A DNA stretch of 64,000 nt from Gordonia pseudamarae (lineage in GTDB: Bacteria; Actinomycetota; Actinomycetes; Mycobacteriales; Mycobacteriaceae). The notes beneath the pieces were generated by a model that saw only the letters and a program-made list of their open reading frames with translations, was not told the origin of the DNA and searched no databases. The stretch is taken from the NCBI RefSeq assembly GCF_025273675.1, contig NZ_CP045809.1, positions 1,302,001 to 1,366,000 of the forward strand, read 5' to 3'. Of the stretch, positions 1 through 7,773 are shown one piece after another; position 1 is the stretch's first letter, and each line of letters opens with the position of its first letter. Both the position numbers and the translations under genes were made by a program.

Positions 1-1263
1 GTCTGGCTGTTCGTCCTGGTGCCGATGGTGATCAACACGGGTCGGCCGCAGGTCCGCAAGGCCACGGCCGCGGCCGCCTCCACGCGCACGCTGCACCGTG
101 GTGGTGCGCGCGCGTCGGCGGGTCGCAAGAAGGCCGGCGCCCACCCGTCCGATCCCACCCACAAGCCCGCCCGCGTGCCGTCGCCGACGGCGATCGCCTT
201 GTTGGAGAAGAAGGAAGCCGAACTCAAGGCGGCCGGGCTCAAGGCGTCCGAACCTGCCGCGGACGCCACCGACGAGGCGTTCGAGGAGACCGTCGAGTCG
301 GAGAATGCCGAGGTCATCGCCGAGGGTCCGGAGTCCACCGCGACCGACCTCGACGAGGCCGAGCCCGGGGAGACCGGCACCGACACAGCCGATATCGGGG
401 TGTATTCGGCCACTGAGAAGGCCGAGGTCGCCGACGAACCGACGGTGACCACCGCGGGCGTCGCACTCGACGCGGAGACACCCGAGTCCGTCACTCCCGA
501 ATGTCTCCCGGATGAGGCCGGGGAATCCTCGCCCGACGTGGCGACAGACGATGGTGCGGATGATTACACTGAGGCGGACGATTACACGGAGTCGGATGAG
601 GCATCCGAGGACGACACCGCCGACGGGTCACGCGACATCGGCCCGGAGGCCGAACTCGACGGCGATGACCTGAGCGATTCCGGACCGGACGATCTGGAAG
701 AAGATCTGATTGAGGACGACCTGCTCGCCGAGGCGATGCCGGGTACTGCGCGGGTTGAGCAGGTCCCGGTGACCACTGCTGCGCCGCGCAGGCCGTCGCC
801 GTCGCGGTCGAAGGAAAGCCTGGTCGACAAGCATTCCGACGCCCGGTACAAGGAGCGCCAGCGGGTGCTGCTCGGCTTCCTCGGCGTGCTCCTCGGTTCG
901 ATCGTGGCCGGTGTGGTTCTCGGACTGATCGGCTGGCTGGTGACGATGCTCGTCGCGGTCTCCCTGGTCGGCTACCTGGCATTCCTTCGTCGGTCCGTCG
1001 TCCGCGAACAGGAGGCCAGGGCACAGCGGATGGCCCGCGCGGCACGGCAGCGCAAGGACGAGGCCCGCCGCCGCGAGCTGGAGGAGCGGCAGTCCCGGAT
1101 CCGTCCGGTGGTGCCCGCACCGCCGCGTCGGCGTCGGCCCGGTGGTGCGGTCGTCCTCGAGATCGATGACGAGGATCCGGTGTTCGAGCATCTGCCCAAC
1201 GGTCCGCGACGCATGTACTTCGACAGCTCTCCCGACGAGCACTACGGCCGCGCCGTCGGCTGA
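1..1263 (+). CDS. glpR: SepX/GlpR-type divisome membrane protein, 5' truncated
   Basis: The reading frame is open from the first base of the window (VWLFVLVPMVINTGRPQ), so the true start lies upstream. A hydrophobic N-terminal helix running into VPMVINTGRP is typical of the actinobacterial SepX/GlpR family (gephyrin-like molybdotransferase receptor, divisome protein). A long acidic, low-complexity central region rich in Asp, Glu and Thr follows, then two closely spaced membrane helices at about 890-1005 (LLGFLGVLLGSIVAGVVLGL, then GWLVTMLVAVSLVGYLAFL) and a basic Arg-rich cytoplasmic tail. The family assignment rests on this architecture and the N-terminal motif. The gene converges on the CoA-ester lyase gene, with a large palindrome between them. 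Confidence 0.75.
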   Translation, partial: VWLFVLVPMVINTGRPQVRKATAAAASTRTLHRGGARASAGRKKAGAHPSDPTHKPARVPSPTAIALLEKKEAELKAAGLKASEPAADATDEAFEETVESENAEVIAEGPESTATDLDEAEPGETGTDTADIGVYSATEKAEVADEPTVTTAGVALDAETPESVTPECLPDEAGESSPDVATDDGADDYTEADDYTESDEASEDDTADGSRDIGPEAELDGDDLSDSGPDDLEEDLIEDDLLAEAMPGTARVEQVPVTTAAPRRPSPSRSKESLVDKHSDARYKERQRVLLGFLGVLLGSIVAGVVLGLIGWLVTMLVAVSLVGYLAFLRRSVVREQEARAQRMARAARQRKDEARRRELEERQSRIRPVVPAPPRRRRPGGAVVLEIDDEDPVFEHLPNGPRRMYFDSSPDEHYGRAVG

Positions 1264-1319
1264 TCCTCCGCCGCCGTTCGAGCTTTCCCCTCCGCTGGTT
1301 GAGCGGCGAGAAGCGTAAG

Positions 1320-1380
1320 CGATGAGCCTCGAAACCCGGTGAGACGACAATGTCATCTCACCGGGTTTCGAGGCTCATCG
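1320..1380. repeat. Large perfect palindrome (REP-like / bidirectional terminator)
   Basis: Two 25-base arms (1320-1344 and 1356-1380) are exact reverse complements around an 11-base loop, and the pairing can extend into the loop with one mismatch. It lies between the convergent ends of the sepX/glpR and CoA-ester lyase genes and could terminate both. The flanking words TTGAGCGGCGAGAAGC and CCTCGAAACC resemble dispersed extragenic palindromes of Gordonia and relatives, so it is probably one copy of a genome-wide family (inference). Confidence 0.7.
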
Positions 1381-1388
1381 TCTAGCGG

Positions 1389-1452
1389 CTCTTCGCACCT
1401 CAATCGGCGTAGGGGTGGGCTCTTCGTTCCTCAATCGGAGAGAGGGGTGGGC
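1389..1452. repeat. Imperfect tandem duplication of about 32 bases
   Basis: Two adjacent copies (about 1389-1420 and 1420-1452) share CTCTTCG, CCTCAATCGG and GGGGTGGGC with a few substitutions. It sits just beyond the large palindrome and before the stop codon of the minus-strand lyase gene. No coding role is seen. Confidence 0.55.
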
Positions 1453-1471
1453 GTCGGCCGACACGGAGGCC

Positions 1472-2401
1472 TCAGTGGGCCGAAGGGGTACTCACCGAAT
1501 CCGCCTGGGCCAGGACTGCCTGGGCGAGTTTGACGTGTGCGGCGTCGACGAGTTGACCGTCGACGCTGGTGGCTCCGAGTCCGCGGGCCTCGGCGTCGCG
1601 GTAGGCATCCAGGTTGCGCCGGGCCCGCGAGACCTCTTCGGGGGTAGGCGAGTACACGGCGTTGGCGAGGTCGATCTGCGAGGGGTGGATGGCCCATTTG
1701 CCGTTGTAGCCGAGTGATGCCGCGTAGCGGGCCTGCCTCTGGTAGCCGTCGGCGTCGGCGAAATCGGGGTAGGGGGCGTCGATGGCGAGAATCCCCGCGA
1801 TCCGGGCGGCGGTCAGCACGGTCATCCGGGCGTAGTGCCAGAAGTCGCCCGGGTACGGGTCGCGCGGAACGAAGTTGGTGTCGACGCGGGCACCCTGTGA
1901 CACGCTCAGATCGCCGGCGCCGAAGATCAGTGCGTCCAGGCGTGGGCTTGCGGTGGCGATCTCCTCGGCGTGCGCGACGCCGGCGACGTCTTCGATGAGT
2001 ACTTCGAGCCGGATCTGCCGTGTGAGGTTGAGGTCGGTCTCCAGTTGACTGAGCAGGACGTCGACCCACCACACGTCGCGGGCGGCGGTGACTTTCGGGA
2101 CGATGATGGTGTCGAGGTTGTGGCCTGCGCCGGTCACCACCTCGATGATGTCGCCGTAGGCCCAGTGCGTACTGATGTCGTTGACCCGTACGGCGCGGGC
2201 GGTCTCGCCCCAGTCGTAGTCGTTGAGTGCGTGAACGGCCTTGGCGCGGGACTCTTTTCGTAGCGCCGGAGCAACCGCGTCCTCGAGGTCGAGGAACACG
2301 AGGTCGGCCGCCGAGGTCGCGGCCTTGGCAAACATGCGTTCATTGGAGGCCGGCGTGGCCAGTTCGGATCGTCGGCGGATGGGCCGGGTGATGGTGGTCA
2401 T
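1472..2401 (-). CDS. HpcH/HpaI aldolase / CitE-like CoA-ester lyase
   Basis: A 309-residue TIM-barrel protein of the CitE/malyl-CoA lyase type, expected to cleave or form a 3-hydroxyacyl-CoA such as malyl- or citramalyl-CoA with Mg2+. Visible family motifs are ATPASNERMFAKA near the N-terminus, VFLDLEDAVAP (Mg/substrate acidic cluster), LEVLIEDVAGV, LIFGAGDLS, and GYNGKWAIHPSQ near the C-terminus. It is the last gene of a minus-strand operon, 29 bases after the CaiB-type CoA-transferase, which could supply its CoA-ester substrate. A second CitE-like gene lies at 6534-7493. The exact substrate cannot be read from the sequence. Confidence 0.9.
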   Translation of the reverse strand: MTTITRPIRRRSELATPASNERMFAKAATSAADLVFLDLEDAVAPALRKESRAKAVHALNDYDWGETARAVRVNDISTHWAYGDIIEVVTGAGHNLDTIIVPKVTAARDVWWVDVLLSQLETDLNLTRQIRLEVLIEDVAGVAHAEEIATASPRLDALIFGAGDLSVSQGARVDTNFVPRDPYPGDFWHYARMTVLTAARIAGILAIDAPYPDFADADGYQRQARYAASLGYNGKWAIHPSQIDLANAVYSPTPEEVSRARRNLDAYRDAEARGLGATSVDGQLVDAAHVKLAQAVLAQADSVSTPSAH

Positions 2402-2430
2402 GTGCGGTAGGCCTTTTCGTGTGGTGGCGG

Positions 2431-3669
2431 TCAGACGATGTTCCGGGTGTGCAGGTCGGCGATGGCGGCCTCGTCGAGGCCGAGGACCTCGGCCAGCACG
2501 TCGTCGGTGTGTGCGCCGAGGGCGGGGCCGAGGTTGTCCACGATGCCTTCGCTGCCGGAGAATCGGGGCACGGGTGCCTGCACGAGCATGCTGTCGAGGT
2601 CGGCGTCATCGATGCGGACGAACACTCCGCGTGCCTTCATCTGTTCGTCGTCGATAAGGTCGGTGATGTCGTAGACGGGGGCGGCGGCGATCTCGGCGTC
2701 CTCGAACACCTGCATCGCCTCGTCGAGGGTTCGCGCCGATACCCAGCCGGCGACGATGGAGTCGACTTCGGAGGCTCGGGCCAGCCGTTGCTGCGGGTCG
2801 GCGAAGTCGTTGTGTTCCACCAGATCGGCGCGCCCGATGGCCCGGAACACGCGCATCGCGATGGTCGGCGCACTGGCCGACAGGGCGAGCCATTTGTCGT
2901 CGGCGGTGCGATAGGTGTTGCGGGGGGCGGAGATGTCCCATTTGTTGCCGGCCCGTCGCGGTATGTCCCCGGTCTGGTCGTAGGTGAGCAGCGCCTGTTC
3001 GAGGAGCCGGGCGAGCGGGTCGATCAGGTTGATGTCGATGAGTTGTCCGTCGGCGCCGTGCACGTCACGGTGGTACAGCGCCATCATCACCGCATAGGCG
3101 GCATTGAGCGAGGCCACCCCGTCGGCCAGCATGAACGCGGGAAGCGTCGGCGGGCCGTCGGGTTCACCGGTGAGGTGGGCGAAGCCGCTCATCGCCTCGC
3201 CGAGGGTGCCGAAGCCTGGGCGCGGCGCCTTGGGGCCGTCGAGGCCAAACCCGGTGATATGCAGCATCACCAGCTTCGGATTGACCTGGGACAGTTGCTC
3301 ATAGTCAAGACCCCATGTGCGCAGCGTGAGGGGCCGGGTGTTGGCCACCACCACATCGCATCGGGCGGCGAGCTCGCGTAGGAGTCGCTGGCCGTCGTCG
3401 GTGCGCAGGTCGATGGTGACCGATCGCTTGTTGCGTCCGACGCTCTTCCACATGAGGCCGACGCCGTTGCGTTGCACGCCCCAGCCGCGGATGGCGTCGC
3501 CGCCCTGCGGTTGCTCCACCTTGATCACGTCGGCGCCGAATTCACCGAGGTAGGTTGCGGCAAGGGGGGCGGCGGCCAGGGTCGCCATGTCGAGCACCCG
3601 GATTCCCGACAGCATGGTGCTGCGCGGCGGTGTGCCCGGGTGGGCGGTCGAAGCTGTCGATTCAGGCAC
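2431..3669 (-). CDS. CaiB/BaiF family CoA-transferase
   Basis: A 412-residue family III CoA-transferase. The N-terminus has LSGIRVLDMATLAAAPLAA and GADVIKVEQPQGGD, followed by RNKRSVTIDLRTDDGQ, all family signatures; the Asp of the LIDINLIDPLARLL region may be the acyl-carrier residue (tentative). Start: a GTG at 3669 overlaps the stop of the upstream monooxygenase gene (GTGCCTGA), with GGAGG six bases upstream, which implies translational coupling. An ATG at 3615 is the alternative. It presumably activates a carboxylic acid made by the monooxygenase, or feeds the CitE-like lyase. Confidence 0.9.
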   Translation of the reverse strand: MPESTASTAHPGTPPRSTMLSGIRVLDMATLAAAPLAATYLGEFGADVIKVEQPQGGDAIRGWGVQRNGVGLMWKSVGRNKRSVTIDLRTDDGQRLLRELAARCDVVVANTRPLTLRTWGLDYEQLSQVNPKLVMLHITGFGLDGPKAPRPGFGTLGEAMSGFAHLTGEPDGPPTLPAFMLADGVASLNAAYAVMMALYHRDVHGADGQLIDINLIDPLARLLEQALLTYDQTGDIPRRAGNKWDISAPRNTYRTADDKWLALSASAPTIAMRVFRAIGRADLVEHNDFADPQQRLARASEVDSIVAGWVSARTLDEAMQVFEDAEIAAAPVYDITDLIDDEQMKARGVFVRIDDADLDSMLVQAPVPRFSGSEGIVDNLGPALGAHTDDVLAEVLGLDEAAIADLHTRNIV

Positions 3670-5089
3670 CGACGGCCTCCGGCAGTGCGGCGGCAAGCGG
3701 TGCCGGGGTCGTGTCGGCCGCCGGTGCGGCGGTGTCGGCGAAGTGGTTGGCCGGGCGTGCCAGGCCGAGGTTTTCGCGCAGGGTGTTGCCGGTGTAGTCG
3801 GTGCGCATCAGGCCGCGGTGCTGGAGCACCGGCACCACCAGCCGGGTGAAGTCCTCGAATGCTCCGGGGAAATGTGTGGCGGCGATGACGAATCCGTCGC
3901 AGGACCGCGAGTTGAACCAGTCGGCCATCTGTTCGGCGATCTGTTCTCCGGTGCCCACGAAACGGGGGCCCTGCAGGAGTGTGGCACGGTGATTGGCCAG
4001 TACCCGCAGGGTCATCGGCTGATCGCCGAGGTGCCGTTTGACGCCCTGCACCAGGCCTCGGATACCGGAGATGGAGTCGACGAGTTCGTCGGTGATCTCG
4101 TCGTCGAGGCTGTGTCCGGAGAAGTCGTAGTTGGTGACCTCCGACAGCAGTGCCAGTGAGGCCTGCGGGTGGACGAGTTCGTTGAGGAAGATCGCTTCCT
4201 TCTGACGGGCGATGTCCTCGGTTTCGCCGGTGATGACGTAGACCATCGGCAGGATCCGCACGCTGTTCGGGTCGCGGCCCTCGGCGGCGATCGTCGCCTT
4301 CTGGTCGGCGTAGTGTTCCTGCGCGATGGCCTGGCTGGGGTTGCCGGTGAAGATGAGATCGGCCCATTTACCGGCGAATTGGCGTCCGCGGCCGGATTGC
4401 CCGGCCTGGATGATCACGGGGCGGCCCTGCGGGGTGCGAGGCACGGTGAGCGGTCCCTGAACGGAGAAGAATTCGCCCTTGTGGCCGAGTTCGTGCACCT
4501 TGTCGGGGTCGGCGAATACGCCTGTGGTGCGGTCGTCGATGATGGCGTCGTCCTCCCACGAGTCCCACAGTTTGCTCACCACGTCGATGAATTCGTCCGC
4601 GCGGTCGTAGCGGCGGTCGTGTTCGGTGTGGGCGTCGACGCTGAAATTGCGCGCCTCGGCGTCATTGACGGAGGTGACCACGTTCCAGGCGGCGCGGCCG
4701 CGGCTGAGGTGGTCGAGGGTGGCGAAGGTACGGGCGACGTGGAACGGCTCGTAGTAGGTGGTGGAGTAGGTGGCGCCGAGCCCGAGGTGGTCGGTGGCGG
4801 CGGCCATCGCGCCGAGGATGGCGGTGAGGTCGAGTTTGATGGGGCGGGCTCCTCGCCGGACGGCTTCGTCGGGTGAGTTGCCGTAGATCGACGGCATCGC
4901 GAGGCGGTCGTCGAAAAACATCAGGTCGAACTTGCCGTCCTCGAGGGTGCGGGCGATGCGCTGGTAGTAGCGCAGGTCCAGGTAGTCGGCCGCCGAGCTG
5001 GCGTAACGCCACGATCCGGAGAACACGGACACGTTGGATGCCTGCATGAATGCGACGAGGGTGAGTTGGTCGGTGCGCGATTCGGTCAT
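3662..5089 (-). CDS. LLM-class flavin-dependent monooxygenase (NtaA/SnaA/DszA/SoxA type)
   Basis: A 475-residue bacterial-luciferase-like monooxygenase, which uses reduced flavin from a separate reductase. NtaA/DszA-type features are LTLVAFMQASNVSVFSGSWR at the N-terminus, FDLMFFDDRLAMPSIYG, the LGLGATYSTTYYEPFHVAR segment, RAAWNVVTSVND, and PVIIQAGQSGRGR. The start is set at the ATG at 5089, preceded by GAGAGG; upstream in-frame codons lie in the promoter. It is the first gene of the operon with the CaiB and CitE genes, divergent from a GntR regulator. The reductase partner is probably the gene at 5951-6496. The family attacks C-N or C-S bonds (nitrilotriacetate, EDTA, dibenzothiophene sulfone); the substrate here is unknown. 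Confidence 0.9.
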   Translation of the reverse strand: MTESRTDQLTLVAFMQASNVSVFSGSWRYASSAADYLDLRYYQRIARTLEDGKFDLMFFDDRLAMPSIYGNSPDEAVRRGARPIKLDLTAILGAMAAATDHLGLGATYSTTYYEPFHVARTFATLDHLSRGRAAWNVVTSVNDAEARNFSVDAHTEHDRRYDRADEFIDVVSKLWDSWEDDAIIDDRTTGVFADPDKVHELGHKGEFFSVQGPLTVPRTPQGRPVIIQAGQSGRGRQFAGKWADLIFTGNPSQAIAQEHYADQKATIAAEGRDPNSVRILPMVYVITGETEDIARQKEAIFLNELVHPQASLALLSEVTNYDFSGHSLDDEITDELVDSISGIRGLVQGVKRHLGDQPMTLRVLANHRATLLQGPRFVGTGEQIAEQMADWFNSRSCDGFVIAATHFPGAFEDFTRLVVPVLQHRGLMRTDYTGNTLRENLGLARPANHFADTAAPAADTTPAPLAAALPEAVGA

Positions 5090-5111
5090 TGGTATGCCTC
5101 TCGGGTTTAAA

Positions 5112-5199
5112 AGTATCACCGGATAACTGATATATTTATAGCCGCGAGCGTGGCCCGTCAAGGGCGGGTCCCTGATCGGTGACGCCGATCGGTGATACT
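5112..5199. promoter_or_regulatory. Divergent promoter region with candidate GntR operators
   Basis: Between the monooxygenase (minus) and the GntR regulator (plus) lie AGTATCACCG (5112-5121) and its exact reverse complement CGGTGATACT (5190-5199). GATCGGTGA is directly repeated at 5174 and 5187. An AT-rich CTGATATATTTA (5127-5138) matches one half of the perfect palindrome at 6517-6528. These are plausible autoregulatory and operon-control sites for the adjacent regulator; binding is inferred. Confidence 0.5.
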
Positions 5200-5229
5200 G
5201 GGCAGGTCGGAGCAGGAGAGGTGTGGCCG

Positions 5230-5916
5230 GTGAGTGACACAGTGCAGGGCCCGTGGGTGGTCGGTGAGGTCGATGCCGACCGGACGGATCGGCGTACCGG
5301 CCGCGAGCGGGTCGGCGACGTTCTGCGTGAACGGATCTTGGCGGGCGAGTTGGCGCCGGGCGACCGTATCGATCTGGACAAGTACGCCGCCGAGTTCGGT
5401 ACCAGCCGTACCCCGGTGCGGGAGGCGTGCCTGGCGCTCGCGCAGGACGGGCTGGTGAAGGTGGTGCAGCGCAGCGGTGTCACGGTCATCGGCGTGTCAC
5501 CGGAGTCGACCATCGAGAACTTTCAGCTGATGGCGGCCCTGTCCGGGGTTGCCGCGCAGTGGGCCGCCGGCAAGATTTCGGAACGGGACCTGTTGCGTGT
5601 CAAGGAACTTCAGCGAGAGATTCGGATCGCATCGCAATCCGGTGAAGACATCACCACCCTCAATTGGCTCTTTCACGCCGCCATCAACCGGGCCTGCGGT
5701 TCGCCGCGCCTGATCGGCATGCTCTCCGATGCCGGCCGGATGATCCCGCGCCGCTTCTTCGCGCTCTTCCCGGAACGGGTGCCCTGCTCGCTCGATGACC
5801 ACGAAGATCTCGTCCGAGCCCTCTCGGTCCGGGACGGGGCCACCGCGCGACGTATCGCCGAGGGTCATTTCGATATCGCGGCAAAGCTTTTGGCCGAACA
5901 TCTCGGACGCCGCTGA
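5230..5916 (+). CDS. GntR family (FadR/FCD subfamily) transcriptional regulator
   Basis: A 228-residue regulator. The winged helix spans RVGDVLRERILAGELAPGDR and AAEFGTSRTPVREACLALAQ, the standard GntR signature; an alpha-helical FCD-type effector domain follows (His in LNWLFHAAINRACGSPRL and in the C-terminal DDHEDLVRAL and EGHFDIA segments, the usual metal ligands). The start is placed at GTG 5230, nine bases after GGAGAG; in-frame starts further up lie in the operator region. It is divergent from the monooxygenase operon and flanked by the flavin reductase and second lyase, so it is the likely local regulator of all five genes. Confidence 0.88.
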   Translation: MSDTVQGPWVVGEVDADRTDRRTGRERVGDVLRERILAGELAPGDRIDLDKYAAEFGTSRTPVREACLALAQDGLVKVVQRSGVTVIGVSPESTIENFQLMAALSGVAAQWAAGKISERDLLRVKELQREIRIASQSGEDITTLNWLFHAAINRACGSPRLIGMLSDAGRMIPRRFFALFPERVPCSLDDHEDLVRALSVRDGATARRIAEGHFDIAAKLLAEHLGRR

Positions 5917-5950
5917 CGGTCCGGGCAGGGGCTTCGGGCCTGCGTGCGAC

Positions 5951-6496
5951 TCAGTCCTGCCCGGAGGGCCGGTCCAGCCTGCTGTGCTCGCCGAGTCCGT
6001 GCCAGGTGCGGGCGTGGTAGACCAGTGGTGCCGCGGACTTCCCTTCGGCCGTACCCGCTTCCAGCGCCCAGACGGCGATGATGGTGGCGTCGCCCGCGTC
6101 CATCGACGCGACGGGCATTCCGCGGATCCAGGCCCGGGTCCCGTGATATCGGGGCTCACCGGTGGGCAGTCGCGACCACGACGAGTTGTCGGCGAACCTG
6201 TCCACGCCGTGCGTCGCGGCCAGCTTGGCGATCTCGACGTCGTCGGCATCGAGTAGGTGCACGACGACGGTCCGCGCCGCGCGGATCGTCGGTGCGCTCG
6301 AGGATCGCCCGGATACCGAGAACATGAGGATCGGGGGAGAGACGTCGACGGACGACACCGACGTGACGGTCATCGCGACCGGTCCGCCGCCGGCGTCGGC
6401 GGTTACCACCGCAACACCGCCCGGGTGTTCGCGGAACAGGTCGGCGAACACCTCGGGGGTGACGTTCGAGGGGGTCACGGGTTGCGTTGGCACCAT
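5951..6496 (-). CDS. Flavin reductase family protein (HpaC-like)
   Basis: A 181-residue flavin reductase domain protein of the short NAD(P)H:FMN/FAD type. Motifs: FADLFREHPGGVAVVTADAGG, PVAMTVTSVSSVDVSPPILMFSV, the FADNSSW segment, and a C-terminal PLVYHARTWHGL, where the family has its H/Y substrate-binding pair. It most likely supplies reduced flavin to the monooxygenase at 3662-5089. It lies 37 bases after the second CitE-like gene on the same strand, with a perfect CTGATATATCAG palindrome in the gap, so it probably has its own regulated promoter. No strong ribosome binding site is visible. Confidence 0.88.
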   Translation of the reverse strand: MVPTQPVTPSNVTPEVFADLFREHPGGVAVVTADAGGGPVAMTVTSVSSVDVSPPILMFSVSGRSSSAPTIRAARTVVVHLLDADDVEIAKLAATHGVDRFADNSSWSRLPTGEPRYHGTRAWIRGMPVASMDAGDATIIAVWALEAGTAEGKSAAPLVYHARTWHGLGEHSRLDRPSGQD

Positions 6497-6516
6497 GGAG
6501 ACATATTAATTCCCAT

Positions 6517-6528
6517 CTGATATATCAG
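6517..6528. promoter_or_regulatory. Perfect 12-base palindrome, candidate GntR operator
   Basis: CTGATATATCAG is a perfect palindrome 20 bases upstream of the flavin reductase start. Related words occur before the second CitE-like gene (TTGAAATATCAA, CTGACATATCAA) and before the monooxygenase (CTGATATATT). Recurrence at three promoters of one cluster supports a shared operator. Confidence 0.55.
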
Positions 6529-6533
6529 CAAGG

Positions 6534-7493
6534 CTACTGCGGCGGAGCCCACACATCGGTGCGCGCCATCCCGGCGGCCCGGCCCTTGGCCGAGATCACC
6601 AGCGCCATCTTGCGGGAGGCCTCGTCGATCATCTCGTCGCCGAGCATCGCCGCGCCGCGCGCACCGCCTGCGGCCGAGGTGTGCCAGTCGTAGGCGTCGA
6701 GGATGTTCTCGGCGTGGTCGTAGTCGGTCTGGCGCGGGGAGAAGATGTCGTTGACGATGTCGATCTGCGTGGGGTGCAGTGCCCATTTGCCGTCGAAACC
6801 GAGTGCCGCGGACCGCCCGGCGACGCGCCGCAGGCCGTCGAGATCCTTGATCGCCAGGTAGGGGCCGTCGATCACCTGCAGGTCGTTGGCGCGGGCGGCC
6901 ATCAGCAGCGACATCAGGATGTGATGGTAGGCGTCGCCGGTGTCGTAGCCGTCGGGCTGTTCGCCCACCACCAGGGACTTCATCTGGATGGATGCCATGA
7001 AGTCGGCGGGCCCGAAGATCAGTGTCTCGTTGCGGGGGCTGGCCGCGGCGATCTCGTTGACCGCCAGCAGACCCTTCGCGTTTTCGATCTGGATCTCGAA
7101 ACCGATGCGGCCAACCTCCAGACCCTCGGCCTTCTCGACCTGGGTGACCAGCAGGTCCAGGGCCTGGACCTGCGCCACGGACTGCACCTTGGGCAGCATC
7201 AGGCAGTCGAGGTTGGCGCCGGCGCCGCTGACCACATCGACCACGTCGCGGTAGGTCCACTCGGTGGTCCAGTCGTTGATGCGGACGACGCGGGTGGTGT
7301 CGCCGAACCCGCCCTCGTTGAGCGCCTTGACGATGTTGACGCGGCCGTCGGCCTTGGCGGCGGGGGCGCAGGCGTCCTCCAGATCGAGGAACAGTGCGTC
7401 CGGGTTGAGCGAGCGTGCCTTGTCGATGAACTTCTGGCTCGATCCGGGTACGGCCAGGGTTGAGCGACGCGGACGGTAGACGGCATTCGCCAT
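6534..7493 (-). CDS. HpcH/HpaI aldolase / CitE-like CoA-ester lyase (second copy)
   Basis: A 319-residue CitE/malyl-CoA lyase-type protein. Motifs: RRSTLAVPGSSQKFIDKA (CoA-binding N-terminal signature), ALFLDLEDACAP, FEIQIENAKG, LIFGPADFMASI, and LGFDGKWALHPTQ. The start is the ATG at 7493 after GAGGAG; an in-frame start 15 bases upstream is less well placed. It resembles the lyase at 1472-2401 in layout but clearly differs in sequence, so the two may act on different CoA-esters or in different directions. The promoter carries two TGATATATCA-like sites. Confidence 0.9.
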   Translation of the reverse strand: MANAVYRPRRSTLAVPGSSQKFIDKARSLNPDALFLDLEDACAPAAKADGRVNIVKALNEGGFGDTTRVVRINDWTTEWTYRDVVDVVSGAGANLDCLMLPKVQSVAQVQALDLLVTQVEKAEGLEVGRIGFEIQIENAKGLLAVNEIAAASPRNETLIFGPADFMASIQMKSLVVGEQPDGYDTGDAYHHILMSLLMAARANDLQVIDGPYLAIKDLDGLRRVAGRSAALGFDGKWALHPTQIDIVNDIFSPRQTDYDHAENILDAYDWHTSAAGGARGAAMLGDEMIDEASRKMALVISAKGRAAGMARTDVWAPPQ

Positions 7494-7509
7494 GCGAAAA
7501 CTCCTCACG

Positions 7510-7540
7510 TTGAAATATCAATCCAAGTCTGACATATCAA
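7510..7540. promoter_or_regulatory. Two operator-like half-palindromes before the CitE-like gene
   Basis: TTGAAATATCAA (7510-7521) and CTGACATATCAA (7529-7540) lie in tandem 17 to 47 bases upstream of the start at 7493. Both match the TGATATATCA core seen at 6517 and 5127. Confidence 0.45.
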
Positions 7541-7635
7541 GAGTCGCCCGTCGTGAACCTCATCCCGATTATCGGATATCGCCGCACCCGGCGAGTGGCG
7601 TGAGATCGGCCGTGTCCGACGGGATGGCCGGGTAG

Positions 7636-7659
7636 CGACATGACATCCGATGCATGTCG
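7636..7659. repeat. Short inverted repeat in the promoter region of the secreted protein
   Basis: CGACATG (7636-7642) and CATGTCG (7653-7659) form 7-base arms around a 10-base spacer, within an AT-richer stretch upstream of the secreted protein gene. Possible operator; nothing else is recognised in 7541-7773. Confidence 0.3.
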
Positions 7660-7773
7660 AAATGATAACGACTACACCTCAATATTCACATCTATCACAT
7701 AAGTGCGCTAGTTTCACAGGGATTCGTCGGTTTGGCAGACGCTTCCGTGGAGACCGCTAGTCGAGGAGAACTC

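Noticed and set aside
2419..3381. 320-codon plus-strand frame antisense to the CaiB gene
   Set aside because: The Val/Gly/His-rich sequence is a typical antisense shadow of an actinobacterial gene; the CaiB product has clear family motifs.
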